Source of the DNA: Holophagales bacterium
GTDB taxonomy: Bacteria > Acidobacteriota > Thermoanaerobaculia > Multivoradales > Multivoraceae
Length of the DNA stretch: 64,000 nt
Direction of reading: 5' to 3'
NCBI GenBank assembly: GCA_009836625.1
Contig: VXVC01000001.1
Span: 1 to 64,000 of the forward strand
In this document: positions 19,026 to 28,708 of the stretch, one piece after another
How the letters are laid out: each line of letters starts with the position of its first letter
Position numbering within the stretch: the stretch's first letter is position 1
The notes under the pieces: generated by a model
Databases searched by the model: none
What the model was told of the DNA's origin: nothing
The model's input: the letters and a program-made list of their open reading frames with translations, nothing else
Made by a program: the position numbers and the translations under genes

Positions 19026-20273
19026 ATGAGCGGACCCAACGTGGCAACCCTGGCCTGGCGCAACCTGTGGCGCAATCGCCGGCGAACCCTGCTGACCCTG
19101 GGCTCGATCGTCTTCGGCGTGTTCCTCGCCGTCGTGTTCACCGCCATGCAGGACCGCAACTGGAAGGACATGATCGACCTCGCCGCCAGGCTTGGAGGCG
19201 GTCACGTCAGCCTCCAGCATCCCGAGTACCTCGACAAGCCGACGCTGACCCGCACGGTCGTTCGCGGCGAGGCGCTCGAGGCCGCGCTCGAGTCGGAGGC
19301 CCGCCGGATCCAGCACGCCGTCGACCGGGTGATCGGTCCGACCATGCTGGCGACGGCGGGCGAGACCTTCAGCGCCGCTTTCATCGCCTTCGATCCGGAG
19401 GCCGAGGACGAGACGACGCTCTCGATTCTCGAGGCGATCGACGAGGGCTCGGCCCTCGAGGCGGGCGACCGCAACGGCGTGATCCTGGGCCACCGCCTGG
19501 CCAGCAACCTGGGGATGGAGCTGGGCGACAAGGTCGTCTACACGCTGACCGACAAGGACGGAGAGATCGTGAGCGGCCTGGCGAGGTTGCGGGGCACGCT
19601 CAGGACCAACGCGCCGACGGTCGACGGCGGCTTCTGCCTGCTGCCGATCGACACGGTGCGCGACCTCCTCGGCTACGGCCAAGACGAAGCGACCCTGGTC
19701 GCCGTGTTCCTGGAGGATCAGCGGGGAAGCGCCGGCGTCGCCAGGCGTCTCGGCGGCGAGCTCGGCGAGACGGCGGCCGCGGTTCCCTGGAACACGAGTC
19801 AGCCGCAACTGGCGGCGTTCATCGCGCTCAAGGTCGGCGGGGCGGTGGTCATGGAGATCCTGATCGCGATCCTGGTCGCGGCCGGCATCTTCAACACGAT
19901 GTTCGTCAGCGTGATGGAGCGGCTCCGGGAGTTCGGGATCATGCTGGCGATCGGCTGGAGCCCCGGCCGGCTGTTCCGGATGATCATGATGGAGAGCGCG
20001 TGGCTTGCCGTGCTCGGTCTGGCCGGCGCCTTCCTGATCACCCTTGGCCCCTACCTCTACCTGTCTTCCACCGGTCTCGACATGACCGCGCTCTACGGCG
20101 GCACGGTGGAAGTCGCGGGCGTCGGCCTGGATCCGGTGCTGAAGGTCGGCATCTTCCCGCGCAACGCGGTGCTGATCGGGCTGTTCGCGGTGCTGGCGAC
20201 CATCGCCTCCGGGATCTATCCGGCCTGGCGCGCGGGACGGGTGCAGCCGGTCGAAACGATCAAGGTCGTGTGA
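19026..20273 (+). CDS. ABC transporter permease (FtsX/LolC-E family) 2
   Basis: LAWRNLWRNRRRTLLTLGSIVFG, LREFGIMLAIGWSPGRLFRMIMMES, YPAWRAGRVQPVETIKVV. Confidence 0.88.
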   Translation: MSGPNVATLAWRNLWRNRRRTLLTLGSIVFGVFLAVVFTAMQDRNWKDMIDLAARLGGGHVSLQHPEYLDKPTLTRTVVRGEALEAALESEARRIQHAVDRVIGPTMLATAGETFSAAFIAFDPEAEDETTLSILEAIDEGSALEAGDRNGVILGHRLASNLGMELGDKVVYTLTDKDGEIVSGLARLRGTLRTNAPTVDGGFCLLPIDTVRDLLGYGQDEATLVAVFLEDQRGSAGVARRLGGELGETAAAVPWNTSQPQLAAFIALKVGGAVVMEILIAILVAAGIFNTMFVSVMERLREFGIMLAIGWSPGRLFRMIMMESAWLAVLGLAGAFLITLGPYLYLSSTGLDMTALYGGTVEVAGVGLDPVLKVGIFPRNAVLIGLFAVLATIASGIYPAWRAGRVQPVETIKVV

Positions 20274-20274
20274 C

Positions 20275-20967
20275 GTGGACGCCGAGCCGATCATCTCGCT
20301 TCGCGAAGTCACCAAGGTCTACCGCCAGGGCAGCGTCGACGTGCATGCCCTGAGGGGCCTGACGATGGACGTCGAAGCGGGCGAGTTCACGGCGATCTGC
20401 GGGCCTTCGGGTTCCGGCAAGACGACGATGCTCAACCTGATTGGCGCCCTCGACGCGATGACCTCGGGCTCGATCGTGCTCGAGGGACGGGAACTGGCGA
20501 GCCTGAACAAGAAGGAGTTGAGCGAACTCCGCCGCGACCGGATCGGCTTCGTGTTCCAGGCCTACAACCTGATGCCGGTCCTGACCGCGTACGAGAACGC
20601 CGAGATGGTTCTCTGGGTTCAGGGAGTCGACGGGCCGAGCCGGCGCGAGCGGGTGATGGGCCTGCTCGAGCAGGTGGGACTCGAGGGAATGGAGAACCGG
20701 CGACCGTCGGAACTTTCGGGCGGGCAACAGCAGCGGGTCGCGATCGCCCGCGCCATCGCCAGCAACCCGGCGGTGGTGCTCGCCGACGAGCCGACCGCCA
20801 ATGTCGACTCGGAGACCGCGGAGACGCTGCTCGACCTGATGGAGGAACTGAACAGGGAGCAGGGCGTGACCTTCGTGTTCTCGACCCACGATCCGCAGGT
20901 GATGGAGCGCGCCCGGCGGGTGGTCCGGCTTGTCGATGGAAGGGTCGCGAGCGACGAGCGGCGGTGA
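20275..20967 (+). CDS. ABC transporter ATP-binding protein (LolD/MacB-like)
   Basis: GPSGSGKTTMLNLIGALD, LSGGQQQRVAIARAIASNPAVVLADEPTANVD, STHD. Confidence 0.92.
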   Translation: MDAEPIISLREVTKVYRQGSVDVHALRGLTMDVEAGEFTAICGPSGSGKTTMLNLIGALDAMTSGSIVLEGRELASLNKKELSELRRDRIGFVFQAYNLMPVLTAYENAEMVLWVQGVDGPSRRERVMGLLEQVGLEGMENRRPSELSGGQQQRVAIARAIASNPAVVLADEPTANVDSETAETLLDLMEELNREQGVTFVFSTHDPQVMERARRVVRLVDGRVASDERR

Positions 20968-22225
20968 CCTGTTGCGGCTCGCCGCCGGTGGGTTGCTGCT
21001 TCTTGGAGCCGTGTCGCCAGCCACCGGGCAGACGGTGGTGGGCGGGGACGTGCGCGTCTTTGCCTTCCGGGTGCTGGAGGCGACAGACCTGGCCGGTGAC
21101 GCGGAGCCGGCCGAAGGGAACGGCGCGGCGGCGGGCGCCGGCGGCGTCGAACTCGGGATTCTGAGGCTCAAGCTCGACTCGCGTTGGCAGGCTTCATCCG
21201 GGAACCGCTTCCGTTTCGAGCTGCACGGCCTGGCGCAGGCCACGTCGCCGCCCGGAAGCGGAGCGGTGACTTCGATTGCCACCGGCGGCACGCGGCGCTT
21301 CTTCGACCTGGAGCGGGACTCATTCAGTGGAGGCGATGTGGCCGGAACGACGGAGATCGACCGGCTCAACCTGCGCTGGGACCGGCCCGGGTTCCGCATG
21401 GTCGTGGGCCGCCAGGCGATCACCTGGGGGGTGAACTACTTCTGGCCGGTCCTCGACCTGTTCGCGCCGTTCGCGCCGCAGCGCATCGACCGCGACTACA
21501 AGCCCGGAGTCGACGCGCTCCGTTTCACCGTCCCGGTGGGCGACTTCTCCGAGGTCGAGGTCATCGCTGCCGGCCAGGGCACGCGCACGCCGGACGATCT
21601 CAGTTTCGCCTCGCTCGGCCGTTTCCACAGCGAGCTGGGCGAGGGCCCCTCGAGCGTCGACTTCGGCTACATGGTGGGCGGCTTCCATCGCGACTTGGTC
21701 CTCGGCGGCTTCTTCTCGGCCGATGTCCGCGGCACCGGCCTGCGCGGCGAAGTCTCCTGGACCAGTCCGGGCTGCGATGCGGAGAGCACCCATCCCGTCT
21801 TTGGTTGCGGCGACTTCTGGCGCGTCACGGTGGGCGTCGACCGCCTCCTGACGCCCCGGCTGACCCTGATCGCCGAGGCGAGCTGGAACGGTTTCGGAGC
21901 CGGCGGGCCGGCGGACTACGCGCGACTTGCCGAGGCGGACCGCGTGCGGCGGGGCGAGGTCGTATCGCTCGGCCGGCGCTACGCCGGGATCTCCCTCGGA
22001 TGGCAGGCCCACCCGCTGCTGACCATAAGCGGCGCCGTGCTCTACAACCGGGACGATGCCTCGGCCCTCTTCCAGCCCGGCATCACCTGGTCCCTGTCCG
22101 ACCACGTGTCGATCGGCGCGGGTCTCATCGGATCGACCGGACGCGGCGTTCGGGACGGTGTCCTCGGCAGTGAGTACGGAGCGGTCCCCATCGTGGCCTG
22201 GTCGTCCCTGACCGCGTACTTTTAG
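20936..22225 (+). CDS. Predicted outer-membrane beta-barrel protein (DUF1302/alginate-export-like)
   Basis: Signal peptide ending SPATGQ; alternating barrel-like pattern; RPGFRMVVGRQAITWGVNYFWPVLDLFAPFAPQRIDRDYKPG; overlaps ATPase 3' end. Confidence 0.6.
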   Translation: MEGSRATSGGDLLRLAAGGLLLLGAVSPATGQTVVGGDVRVFAFRVLEATDLAGDAEPAEGNGAAAGAGGVELGILRLKLDSRWQASSGNRFRFELHGLAQATSPPGSGAVTSIATGGTRRFFDLERDSFSGGDVAGTTEIDRLNLRWDRPGFRMVVGRQAITWGVNYFWPVLDLFAPFAPQRIDRDYKPGVDALRFTVPVGDFSEVEVIAAGQGTRTPDDLSFASLGRFHSELGEGPSSVDFGYMVGGFHRDLVLGGFFSADVRGTGLRGEVSWTSPGCDAESTHPVFGCGDFWRVTVGVDRLLTPRLTLIAEASWNGFGAGGPADYARLAEADRVRRGEVVSLGRRYAGISLGWQAHPLLTISGAVLYNRDDASALFQPGITWSLSDHVSIGAGLIGSTGRGVRDGVLGSEYGAVPIVAWSSLTAYF

Positions 22226-22234
22226 GTCGCGGAT

Positions 22235-22252
22235 CTTTACGGGTTGTTCACG
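22235..22252 (+). promoter_or_regulatory. Candidate PHO box upstream of pstS: CTTTACG-GGTT-GTTCACG
   Basis: 7-4-7 direct repeat, ~63 bp upstream of pstS ATG. Confidence 0.65.
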
Positions 22253-22314
22253 AACCGTCGGCTACGCTCCGCAGGCGTGGCCGGAACCTCGAATTGCAAC
22301 GGAATTCCAGTTAC

Positions 22315-23208
22315 ATGAAGACAACGAAACCCGCCTTCGTCTCATGCGTTCTGGCGCTCTCCGCCGTCCTGGTCGTTGCCTGCGGCGGTGGCGGCGGCAG
22401 TTCCCGCAGCCTGATCCAGAACAAGGGCTCTGACACCCTGGTCAATGTCGCCCAGGCGTGGGCCGAGGAGTACGCCGTGGTGGCGCCCGGTATCGCGGTC
22501 GCGGTGACCGGCGGCGGATCGGGGACGGGCATCGCCGCGATGATCAACGGCACGGTCGACATCGCGAACTCGAGCCGCAAGATGAAGGACTCCGAGCTCG
22601 AGCTGGCCCGCGGCAACGGCAACGAGCCGATCGAGTTCGTCGTCGGCTACGACGCCCTGGCGGTGTACGTCCATCCCGACAACCCGATGGACGAGGTGTC
22701 GCTGGACCAGTTGGCCGCGCTCTACGGCGAGGGCGGCGACATCGAGTCCTGGAGTCAGTACGGCGTCGAGGTGCCGGGTTGCAGCAGCGACGAGATCGTC
22801 CGCGTCAGCCGCCAGAACAACTCCGGCACTTACGTCTACTTCCGCGAGGCGGTGCTCGGCGACCGGCGGGACTTCCGGCTCGGCTCGCGCGACATGCACG
22901 GCTCCAAGGACGTCGTCGATCTGGTCGAGAACACCCCCTGCGCGATCGGCTACAGCGGCCTCGCCTACGCGACGGACCACGTGAAGATGCCTTGCGTCAG
23001 GCAAGGCGAGGACGGCGACTGCGTGTCTCCCTCGGTCGAGACCGCGATCGACGGCTCCTATCCCATCGCGCGTCCGCTGTTCATGTACACCGCGGGTGAG
23101 CCGGAAGGCGCCATTCGCGACTACATCGACTGGGTGCTCAGCGACGAGGGCCAGTGCATCATCTACGACAAGGGTTACGCGCCGCGCGGCGACGTGGACT
23201 GTTCCTGA
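22315..23208 (+). CDS. pstS: Phosphate ABC transporter substrate-binding lipoprotein PstS
   Basis: Lipobox VVACGGGG; IQNKGSDTLVNVAQAWAEEY...VTGGGSGTGIAAMINGTVDIANSSRKMKDSE; followed by pstCAB. Confidence 0.93.
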   Translation: MKTTKPAFVSCVLALSAVLVVACGGGGGSSRSLIQNKGSDTLVNVAQAWAEEYAVVAPGIAVAVTGGGSGTGIAAMINGTVDIANSSRKMKDSELELARGNGNEPIEFVVGYDALAVYVHPDNPMDEVSLDQLAALYGEGGDIESWSQYGVEVPGCSSDEIVRVSRQNNSGTYVYFREAVLGDRRDFRLGSRDMHGSKDVVDLVENTPCAIGYSGLAYATDHVKMPCVRQGEDGDCVSPSVETAIDGSYPIARPLFMYTAGEPEGAIRDYIDWVLSDEGQCIIYDKGYAPRGDVDCS

Positions 23209-23262
23209 ACGGGAACAGGCTCCCGGGAATGACGCGGCGTCCCACGTTCCCTGGCGGGCGTC

Positions 23263-24216
23263 TTGCCTGAGTTGGCGCACGCCGCGGACCGGCGGGATGC
23301 CGCGTGGTGGGTCGACCGCGCGGTCCGGATTCTCGTGCTGGCCGGCGGGCTGTCGGCGATCGTCTTCATCGCCGGCATCTTCGTGTTCATCACCCGCGAG
23401 GGCGCCGGCTTCGTCTTCGACCGCTTCGATTTCCGCGAGTTCTTCGGTTCGCCGCGCTGGACGCCGACCTCGAGCCACAACCCGACCTACGGCGCGCTCG
23501 CGCTGATCGCCGGAACCGCCTCGGTGACCGGACTCGCCATGGTCGTCTCCGTGCCGTTCTCGCTGGGGGCCGCCATCTACATCGGCGAGTTCGCGACCGG
23601 CCGCGTGCGCGAAACGCTCAAGGTCCTCGTGGAGCTCCTGGCCGCGATCCCCTCCGTGGTCTGGGGGTTCATCGGGCTGTCCATCATGAACCCCCTGATC
23701 ATCCAGACCTTCGACGTGCCGGTCGGCCTGAACGTCCTGAACGCCGGGGTCATCCTGGGGCTGATGGCGGCCCCGATCATGACCACGATCGCCGAGGATG
23801 CCCTGAAGGCCGTCCCGGACACCTATCGCGAGGCCGCCGAGGCGATGGGAGCGACCCGCTGGCAGGTCACCTTCAAGGTCGTGTTGCCGGCGGCTCGCAA
23901 CGGCCTGGTCGCGGCGACGCTGCTCGGCGTCGGCCGCGGCTTCGGCGAGACGATGGCCGTGCTGATGGCGAGCGGCCACTCGATCAACCTGCCGACGAGT
24001 CCCTTCGACTCGGTGCGGGCGCTAACCGCGACGATCGCCGCCGAACTCGGTGAGACGGCCGCCGGTTCCGATCACTACGGGGCGCTCTTCACGCTCGGCA
24101 TCTTCCTGTTCCTGGTCACTTTCGCGATCAACTTCGCGGCCGACGTGTTCGTGCGTGGCGGCCAGCGCAAGCACCGCCGCCGCGGCCGCCGGCCGGCCGC
24201 GTCGGCGAATCCGTAA
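23263..24216 (+). CDS. pstC: Phosphate ABC transporter permease PstC
   Basis: SVPFSLGAAIYIGEFATGRVRETLKVLVELLAAIPSVVWGFIGL; EAAEAMGATRWQVTFKVVLPAARNGL EAA loop. Confidence 0.92.
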   Translation: MPELAHAADRRDAAWWVDRAVRILVLAGGLSAIVFIAGIFVFITREGAGFVFDRFDFREFFGSPRWTPTSSHNPTYGALALIAGTASVTGLAMVVSVPFSLGAAIYIGEFATGRVRETLKVLVELLAAIPSVVWGFIGLSIMNPLIIQTFDVPVGLNVLNAGVILGLMAAPIMTTIAEDALKAVPDTYREAAEAMGATRWQVTFKVVLPAARNGLVAATLLGVGRGFGETMAVLMASGHSINLPTSPFDSVRALTATIAAELGETAAGSDHYGALFTLGIFLFLVTFAINFAADVFVRGGQRKHRRRGRRPAASANP

Positions 24217-24225
24217 CGAGGCGCC

Positions 24226-25095
24226 ATGTTCGAAGCGACCGCACAGAACCGCCGCAACCGGAAGGTCGAGGGTCTGTTCCGGCTCCTCTTCCTGTGGATG
24301 ACCTGCATGCTCATCCTGCCGGTCGCCCTCATCCTGGGGGTGCTTATCGTGCGTGGAGGGCCGGCCATCTCGTGGGAGTTCCTGTTCACCCAGCCGATCA
24401 ACAACATGACCGCGGGCGGCATCCTGCCGGCCCTCGTGGGTACCGTGTGGCTGGTCGTCGTCGCCCTGATCGCCTCGGTGCCGGTCGGCGTGGCGGCGGC
24501 GCTCTACCTGAGCGAGTACGCGCCGGACAACCGACTCACCCGGGCCATCAACCTGGCGATCATCAACCTGGCCGGCGTACCGTCCATCGTCCACGCCCTC
24601 TTCGGCCTCGGCGCGTTCGTCATCTTCTTCCGCTTCGGCACGAGCATCCTGGCCGCCAGCCTGACGTTGGCGGTCATGACGCTGCCCGTGGTGATCGTCG
24701 CCACCCGGGAGTCGCTCCAGACCGTGCCGCTCGCGTTCCGCGAGGCTTGCTGGAACATGGGCGCGACCCGCTGGCAGACCATCCGCAAGATCGTGCTGCC
24801 GAACGCGATCAGCGGCATCCTCACCGGGGTCATCCTGGAGGTGTCCCGCACGTCGGGCGAGACGGCTCCGATCATGTTCACGGGCGCCGCGTTCTTTCTT
24901 CCCTTCCTGCCGCAGGGCGTGCTTGACCAGACGATGGCGATGTCACTGCACCTGTTCGTCATCTCGACCCAGGTGCCGGACGTGCCGGAGCACATGCCCT
25001 TCGGCGTCGCACTGGTCCTGATCTCCATGGTGCTGGCGATGAACGGGATCTCGATCGCCTTCCGCGTCTACCTGCGGGGCCGCAAGAAGTGGTGA
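24226..25095 (+). CDS. pstA: Phosphate ABC transporter permease PstA
   Basis: GGILPALVGTVWLV, AALYLSEYAPDNRLTR, NLAGVPSIVHALFGLGAFV, EACWNMGATRWQTIRKIVLPNAISGI. Confidence 0.92.
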   Translation: MFEATAQNRRNRKVEGLFRLLFLWMTCMLILPVALILGVLIVRGGPAISWEFLFTQPINNMTAGGILPALVGTVWLVVVALIASVPVGVAAALYLSEYAPDNRLTRAINLAIINLAGVPSIVHALFGLGAFVIFFRFGTSILAASLTLAVMTLPVVIVATRESLQTVPLAFREACWNMGATRWQTIRKIVLPNAISGILTGVILEVSRTSGETAPIMFTGAAFFLPFLPQGVLDQTMAMSLHLFVISTQVPDVPEHMPFGVALVLISMVLAMNGISIAFRVYLRGRKKW

Positions 25096-25877
25096 GCGTT
25101 CCCGTCCGGGTGAGCGAGGCAGCCGGCTTCGCGATCGAGGTCGAGGACCTGGCGATCGGCTACCACGGCAAGCCGGCGCTTTCCGGCGTCACGCTCCAGG
25201 TGCCGACGCAGGAAATCTTCGGCATCATCGGACCGGCGAACAGCGGCAAGACGTCCTTTCTGCGCGCCATCAACCGGATGGACCTGATGACGGCGGGCAT
25301 GGAGGTGTCCGGCAGCGTGCGCGTCGAGGGGCGGGACGTTCGCAGTTGGCGCAACCCCTACGCCTTGCGGCAGCGGATCGGAGTCGTCTTTCCCCTGCCG
25401 GTGGGCCTGCCGCTGACCATCTACGACAACGTCGCCCTGTCGTCCCGGCTGCGGGGCACGCGGAAGAAGGCGGACCTGGACGTGATCGTCGAACGCTGCC
25501 TCCGCCGCGCGGCGCTCTGGGACGAGGTGAAGGACCGGCTCGATTCCCTGGGCAGCCTGCTCTCCGGCGGCCAGCAACAGCGGCTGACGATCGCCCGCGC
25601 CCTGTCGCAGGATCCGTCCATCCTGTTGCTCGACGAGTTCTCGATCGCGGTCGATCCGGTGACGACGATGCGGATCGAGGAGGTGCTGGCGGAGCTCAAG
25701 TCCGAGATGACGATCGTGCTGGTCACGAACCTCGTCCAGCAGGCGCGGCGGCTGGCCTCGCGGACCGCCTTCTTCCTGACCGGCGAGCTGGTCGAAGTGA
25801 CCGAGACGGAAACCATGTTCGAAGGCGGCGCCCAGGACCCGCGCACGACGGCCTACGTCGAAGGGAAGTTCGGATGA
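25089..25877 (+). CDS. pstB: Phosphate ABC transporter ATPase, PstB-like copy 1 (Q-loop and H-loop altered)
   Basis: GPANSGKTSFLRAINRM, LSGGQQQRLTIARAL, LLLDEF; Q-loop VFP, H-loop VTN. Confidence 0.88.
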   Translation: MVSVPVRVSEAAGFAIEVEDLAIGYHGKPALSGVTLQVPTQEIFGIIGPANSGKTSFLRAINRMDLMTAGMEVSGSVRVEGRDVRSWRNPYALRQRIGVVFPLPVGLPLTIYDNVALSSRLRGTRKKADLDVIVERCLRRAALWDEVKDRLDSLGSLLSGGQQQRLTIARALSQDPSILLLDEFSIAVDPVTTMRIEEVLAELKSEMTIVLVTNLVQQARRLASRTAFFLTGELVEVTETETMFEGGAQDPRTTAYVEGKFG

Positions 25878-26677
25878 GCGCGGAGCCGGTGACCTCGGAC
25901 ACTGCCGACGCGTCGGCGGCGATCCTGGTCGAGAAGCTGAACCTCTGGTACGGCGACTTCCAGGCCCTGCTCGACGTTGACCTTCGAGTGCGAGCCGGCG
26001 CGATCACCTCCCTGATCGGCCCCTCCGGCTGCGGCAAGACGACGCTGCTCCGGTCGGTCAACCGGATCAACGAGCGCCTCGGCTACGTGCGCACGACCGG
26101 CAGCATTCGGCTCTGGGGTCTCGACGTGCTCGATCCCTCGGTCGAGCTCGCCCAGCTTCGCAAGCAGGTCGGCATGGTCTTCCAGCGTCCCAACCCGCTG
26201 CCGCTGTCCGTGCGGGACAACGTCCTGTTCGGAACCCGTGTCCACCTGCCGGACGGGCGACCACCGAACCGGGCCGAGAGCGACCGGATCGTCGAGGAGG
26301 CGCTGCGCGAGGTGCTGCTCTGGGACGAGCTGAAGGACTCGCTCGACCGCCGCGGCACCGAGCTCTCGCTCGAGCAGCAGCAGAAGCTGTGCATCGCCCG
26401 CCTGCTGCCGGTCAAGCCGAAGCTGCTGCTGATGGACGAACCCTGCTCGGCGCTCGATCCCGCCGGCACGGAGGCCGTCGAGGAGCTGATCTGGAAGCTC
26501 CGCGGCGACTACACGATCCTGATCGTCACCCACAACATGGCGCAGGCGCGCCGGGCAAGCGAGGAATGCGTGTTCATGCTGCTCGGCGAGATCATCGAAC
26601 ACAGCGACACGGCGTCGATGTTCCTGAATCCGGCGAACCGCCAGACCGCGGCCTACATCGAGGGGCGGTACGGCTGA
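25874..26677 (+). CDS. pstB: Phosphate ABC transporter ATPase, PstB-like copy 2 (signature motif altered)
   Basis: GPSGCGKTTLLRSVNRINERL, VGMVFQRPNPLPLSVRDNV, LSLEQQQKLCIARLL, LLLMDEPCSALDP, VTHNMAQA. Confidence 0.9.
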   Translation: MSAEPVTSDTADASAAILVEKLNLWYGDFQALLDVDLRVRAGAITSLIGPSGCGKTTLLRSVNRINERLGYVRTTGSIRLWGLDVLDPSVELAQLRKQVGMVFQRPNPLPLSVRDNVLFGTRVHLPDGRPPNRAESDRIVEEALREVLLWDELKDSLDRRGTELSLEQQQKLCIARLLPVKPKLLLMDEPCSALDPAGTEAVEELIWKLRGDYTILIVTHNMAQARRASEECVFMLLGEIIEHSDTASMFLNPANRQTAAYIEGRYG

Positions 26678-26699
26678 GGACGCCTCCGGCGCCTGACGC

Positions 26700-27239
26700 T
26701 CAGCTCCCGGCGCCTTCGATCCGTGCCTTGAGCGCCTTGAAGTCGGCCTCGGTGCTGGCCTGGACCGGGGCCTTCATCAACTGCGGCAGCCATTTACCCA
26801 GCAGGTTCTTGGGACGGATCTCCAGTCGGATCTCCACTTGCGTCCGGCCTTCGCCCACCGGGGTGAGCGTGTAGATCGAGTGCCACCTGGCTCCGGCGCC
26901 GTTCGACATGTACCGCACCCGTCGGTGGGGCTCGTACTCGATGCACGTGACGACGTTCTGGTGCAGCTTGGCGAACTTCGCGAACGCCACCTGGATCGGG
27001 GTCCAGTCCCGGATCTCCCGAAACTGCGCGCCGACTCCCATCGTCTTCTCGGAAACGAACTCCACGCTCAGCATTTCGGGAATCGCCTCCCCGTGGCGGC
27101 CGCCGTGGGCGAGCGTCGCGAACACGGTCTCCTGGTCGGCGTTCCAGGTGTCGATCTCTCTCGCCACGAGGATCGGCTTCGAATCTCCGACCTCGATCCC
27201 CGGGTCCGGCTGCCCCGAACCTGCATCTGAATCAGGCAT
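26700..27239 (-). CDS. SRPBCC (START/polyketide cyclase-like) family protein
   Basis: REIDTWNADQETVFATLAHGGRHGEAIPEML...GVGAQFREIRDWTPIQV...LTPVGEGRTQVEIRLEIRPKN; overlaps P450 stop by 8 nt. Confidence 0.65.
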   Translation of the reverse strand: MPDSDAGSGQPDPGIEVGDSKPILVAREIDTWNADQETVFATLAHGGRHGEAIPEMLSVEFVSEKTMGVGAQFREIRDWTPIQVAFAKFAKLHQNVVTCIEYEPHRRVRYMSNGAGARWHSIYTLTPVGEGRTQVEIRLEIRPKNLLGKWLPQLMKAPVQASTEADFKALKARIEGAGS

Positions 27240-28602
27240 GTTGCTCCCCTGCTTGTACGCGGCTCGAGTCCCGCCGCTCGTGAACGTCCGCCGTCCACGG
27301 CCCGACAACGCCGACGGCCGTGTCGTTCCGGTTCGGCGGATCGGTGGACCGGGGCTCCAGCCGGAGCCGGTTGGCCAGAGATGCCGTGCCGAACACGAAG
27401 ATCCGCCGGGCGATGTCCATTCCCTGGCAGAAGTGCGGGCCCAGCCCGAACGGTATGTAGGCATGGGCCGGACAGGGTGGGCGCGGGTTCTCGAGCCAGC
27501 GCTCCGGCCTGAAGTCCGACGGCCGATCCCAGTGCTCGGGTCTGTGGTGCAGAGCCCTCATCGCCACGTGAACGAGCGTGCCCTTGGGAATCAGGTAGCC
27601 GCCGAGCACGCGATCCTCGGTTGCCTCCTTGGGCAGCATGACGGCGGTCGGTGGATCGATCCGGAGCACTTCGTCGAGTACGGCGCTGGTGTACGGCAGC
27701 CGGTCGAAGTGGGCGGGTTCAATGCTCCCGCCATTCAGGACGGCGTCCGCCTCGCGCTCCACTTTCAGGCGGACGTCGGGATTCCTGGCCAGGTAGTGGA
27801 CGCCGAAGGTGAGGGCGCTGGTCGGCGCGTCGATGAAGCCGGTCAGCAGGATGATCAGCTCGTCCCGGATCGCCTGGTCGGAGTCCAGACCGCCCGCGTC
27901 GCCCTCGAGGTCCAGGGCCCGCACGTACTGCGCGACGACGTCCCTGCCGGAGTACCCGGAGTCGCGGGCTCTCCGCATGGCGGCGTAGATCGCGGCGTCG
28001 ACGAGCCCGACGCTTTTCCTGCCTCGTCGGAGGACCGGCAGCGGCAACGACTTGAACAGTCTGGGACCGGGCAGGATGTCCAGCAGCAGGTATGTCTTCT
28101 GGAGCGTGAGCGTGTCTTCTCCGAGTTGACGGGGCAGCTCGACGCCGCGGCCCAGGACGATCTCGACGATCGCGTCCCAGGCGTAGCGTTCGAACTCCTT
28201 GACCAGGTCGACGCCCTGGCCGGCAGCCAGTCGTTCTCTCAGGACGAGCGCCCTTTCGGCGATGATCTCCGCGTAGGCGCCCTCCGAGTCGCCCGCGAAG
28301 ACCGAGGTCATGAACTCGGCTCTTCGCCGGTGCTCCTCGCCCTGGTGCAGCGAGATTGAGCCGTACTTCCAGTCGTCCGACAGATCGCCCGGGAACCATG
28401 GCCGAAAGTACGGCTGCTGCGTGACCAGGACCTCGCGAACGAGCTCGGCGTCGAAGACGACGCAGCACTTCATGAAGGGAAGCTCGAAGGAGACGACTTC
28501 TCCGTACTCGCTGCGGAGCTGGTCCGCGAACGCGGAGTAGTTCTCCGTTCGCTGCCGGAGGTTCTGGAGCCGGCGGCCTTTCGGCCCCGGGGGCAGCTTC
28601 AT
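27232..28602 (-). CDS. Cytochrome P450
   Basis: LPPGPKG N-term, EVLR (ExxR), DFRPERWL, heme-binding PFGLGPHFCQGMDIAR. Confidence 0.93.
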   Translation of the reverse strand: MKLPPGPKGRRLQNLRQRTENYSAFADQLRSEYGEVVSFELPFMKCCVVFDAELVREVLVTQQPYFRPWFPGDLSDDWKYGSISLHQGEEHRRRAEFMTSVFAGDSEGAYAEIIAERALVLRERLAAGQGVDLVKEFERYAWDAIVEIVLGRGVELPRQLGEDTLTLQKTYLLLDILPGPRLFKSLPLPVLRRGRKSVGLVDAAIYAAMRRARDSGYSGRDVVAQYVRALDLEGDAGGLDSDQAIRDELIILLTGFIDAPTSALTFGVHYLARNPDVRLKVEREADAVLNGGSIEPAHFDRLPYTSAVLDEVLRIDPPTAVMLPKEATEDRVLGGYLIPKGTLVHVAMRALHHRPEHWDRPSDFRPERWLENPRPPCPAHAYIPFGLGPHFCQGMDIARRIFVFGTASLANRLRLEPRSTDPPNRNDTAVGVVGPWTADVHERRDSSRVQAGEQHA

Positions 28603-28708
28603 TCCGGGTCCCCCTGAACCCCCGCAGTGGTGCTAGTGCGCATGTTGGAGGCGAGTCCGGACCGGAGTCTACCTCCCGTTTGGGAGAAAGATAGGCTCCG
28701 TTCCGGCC

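Noticed and set aside
17766-20315. 849-aa antisense ORF opposite the permease genes
   Set aside because: High-GC shadow ORF; Arg/His/Asp/Gln-rich translation without domain logic, while the plus strand encodes clear FtsX permeases
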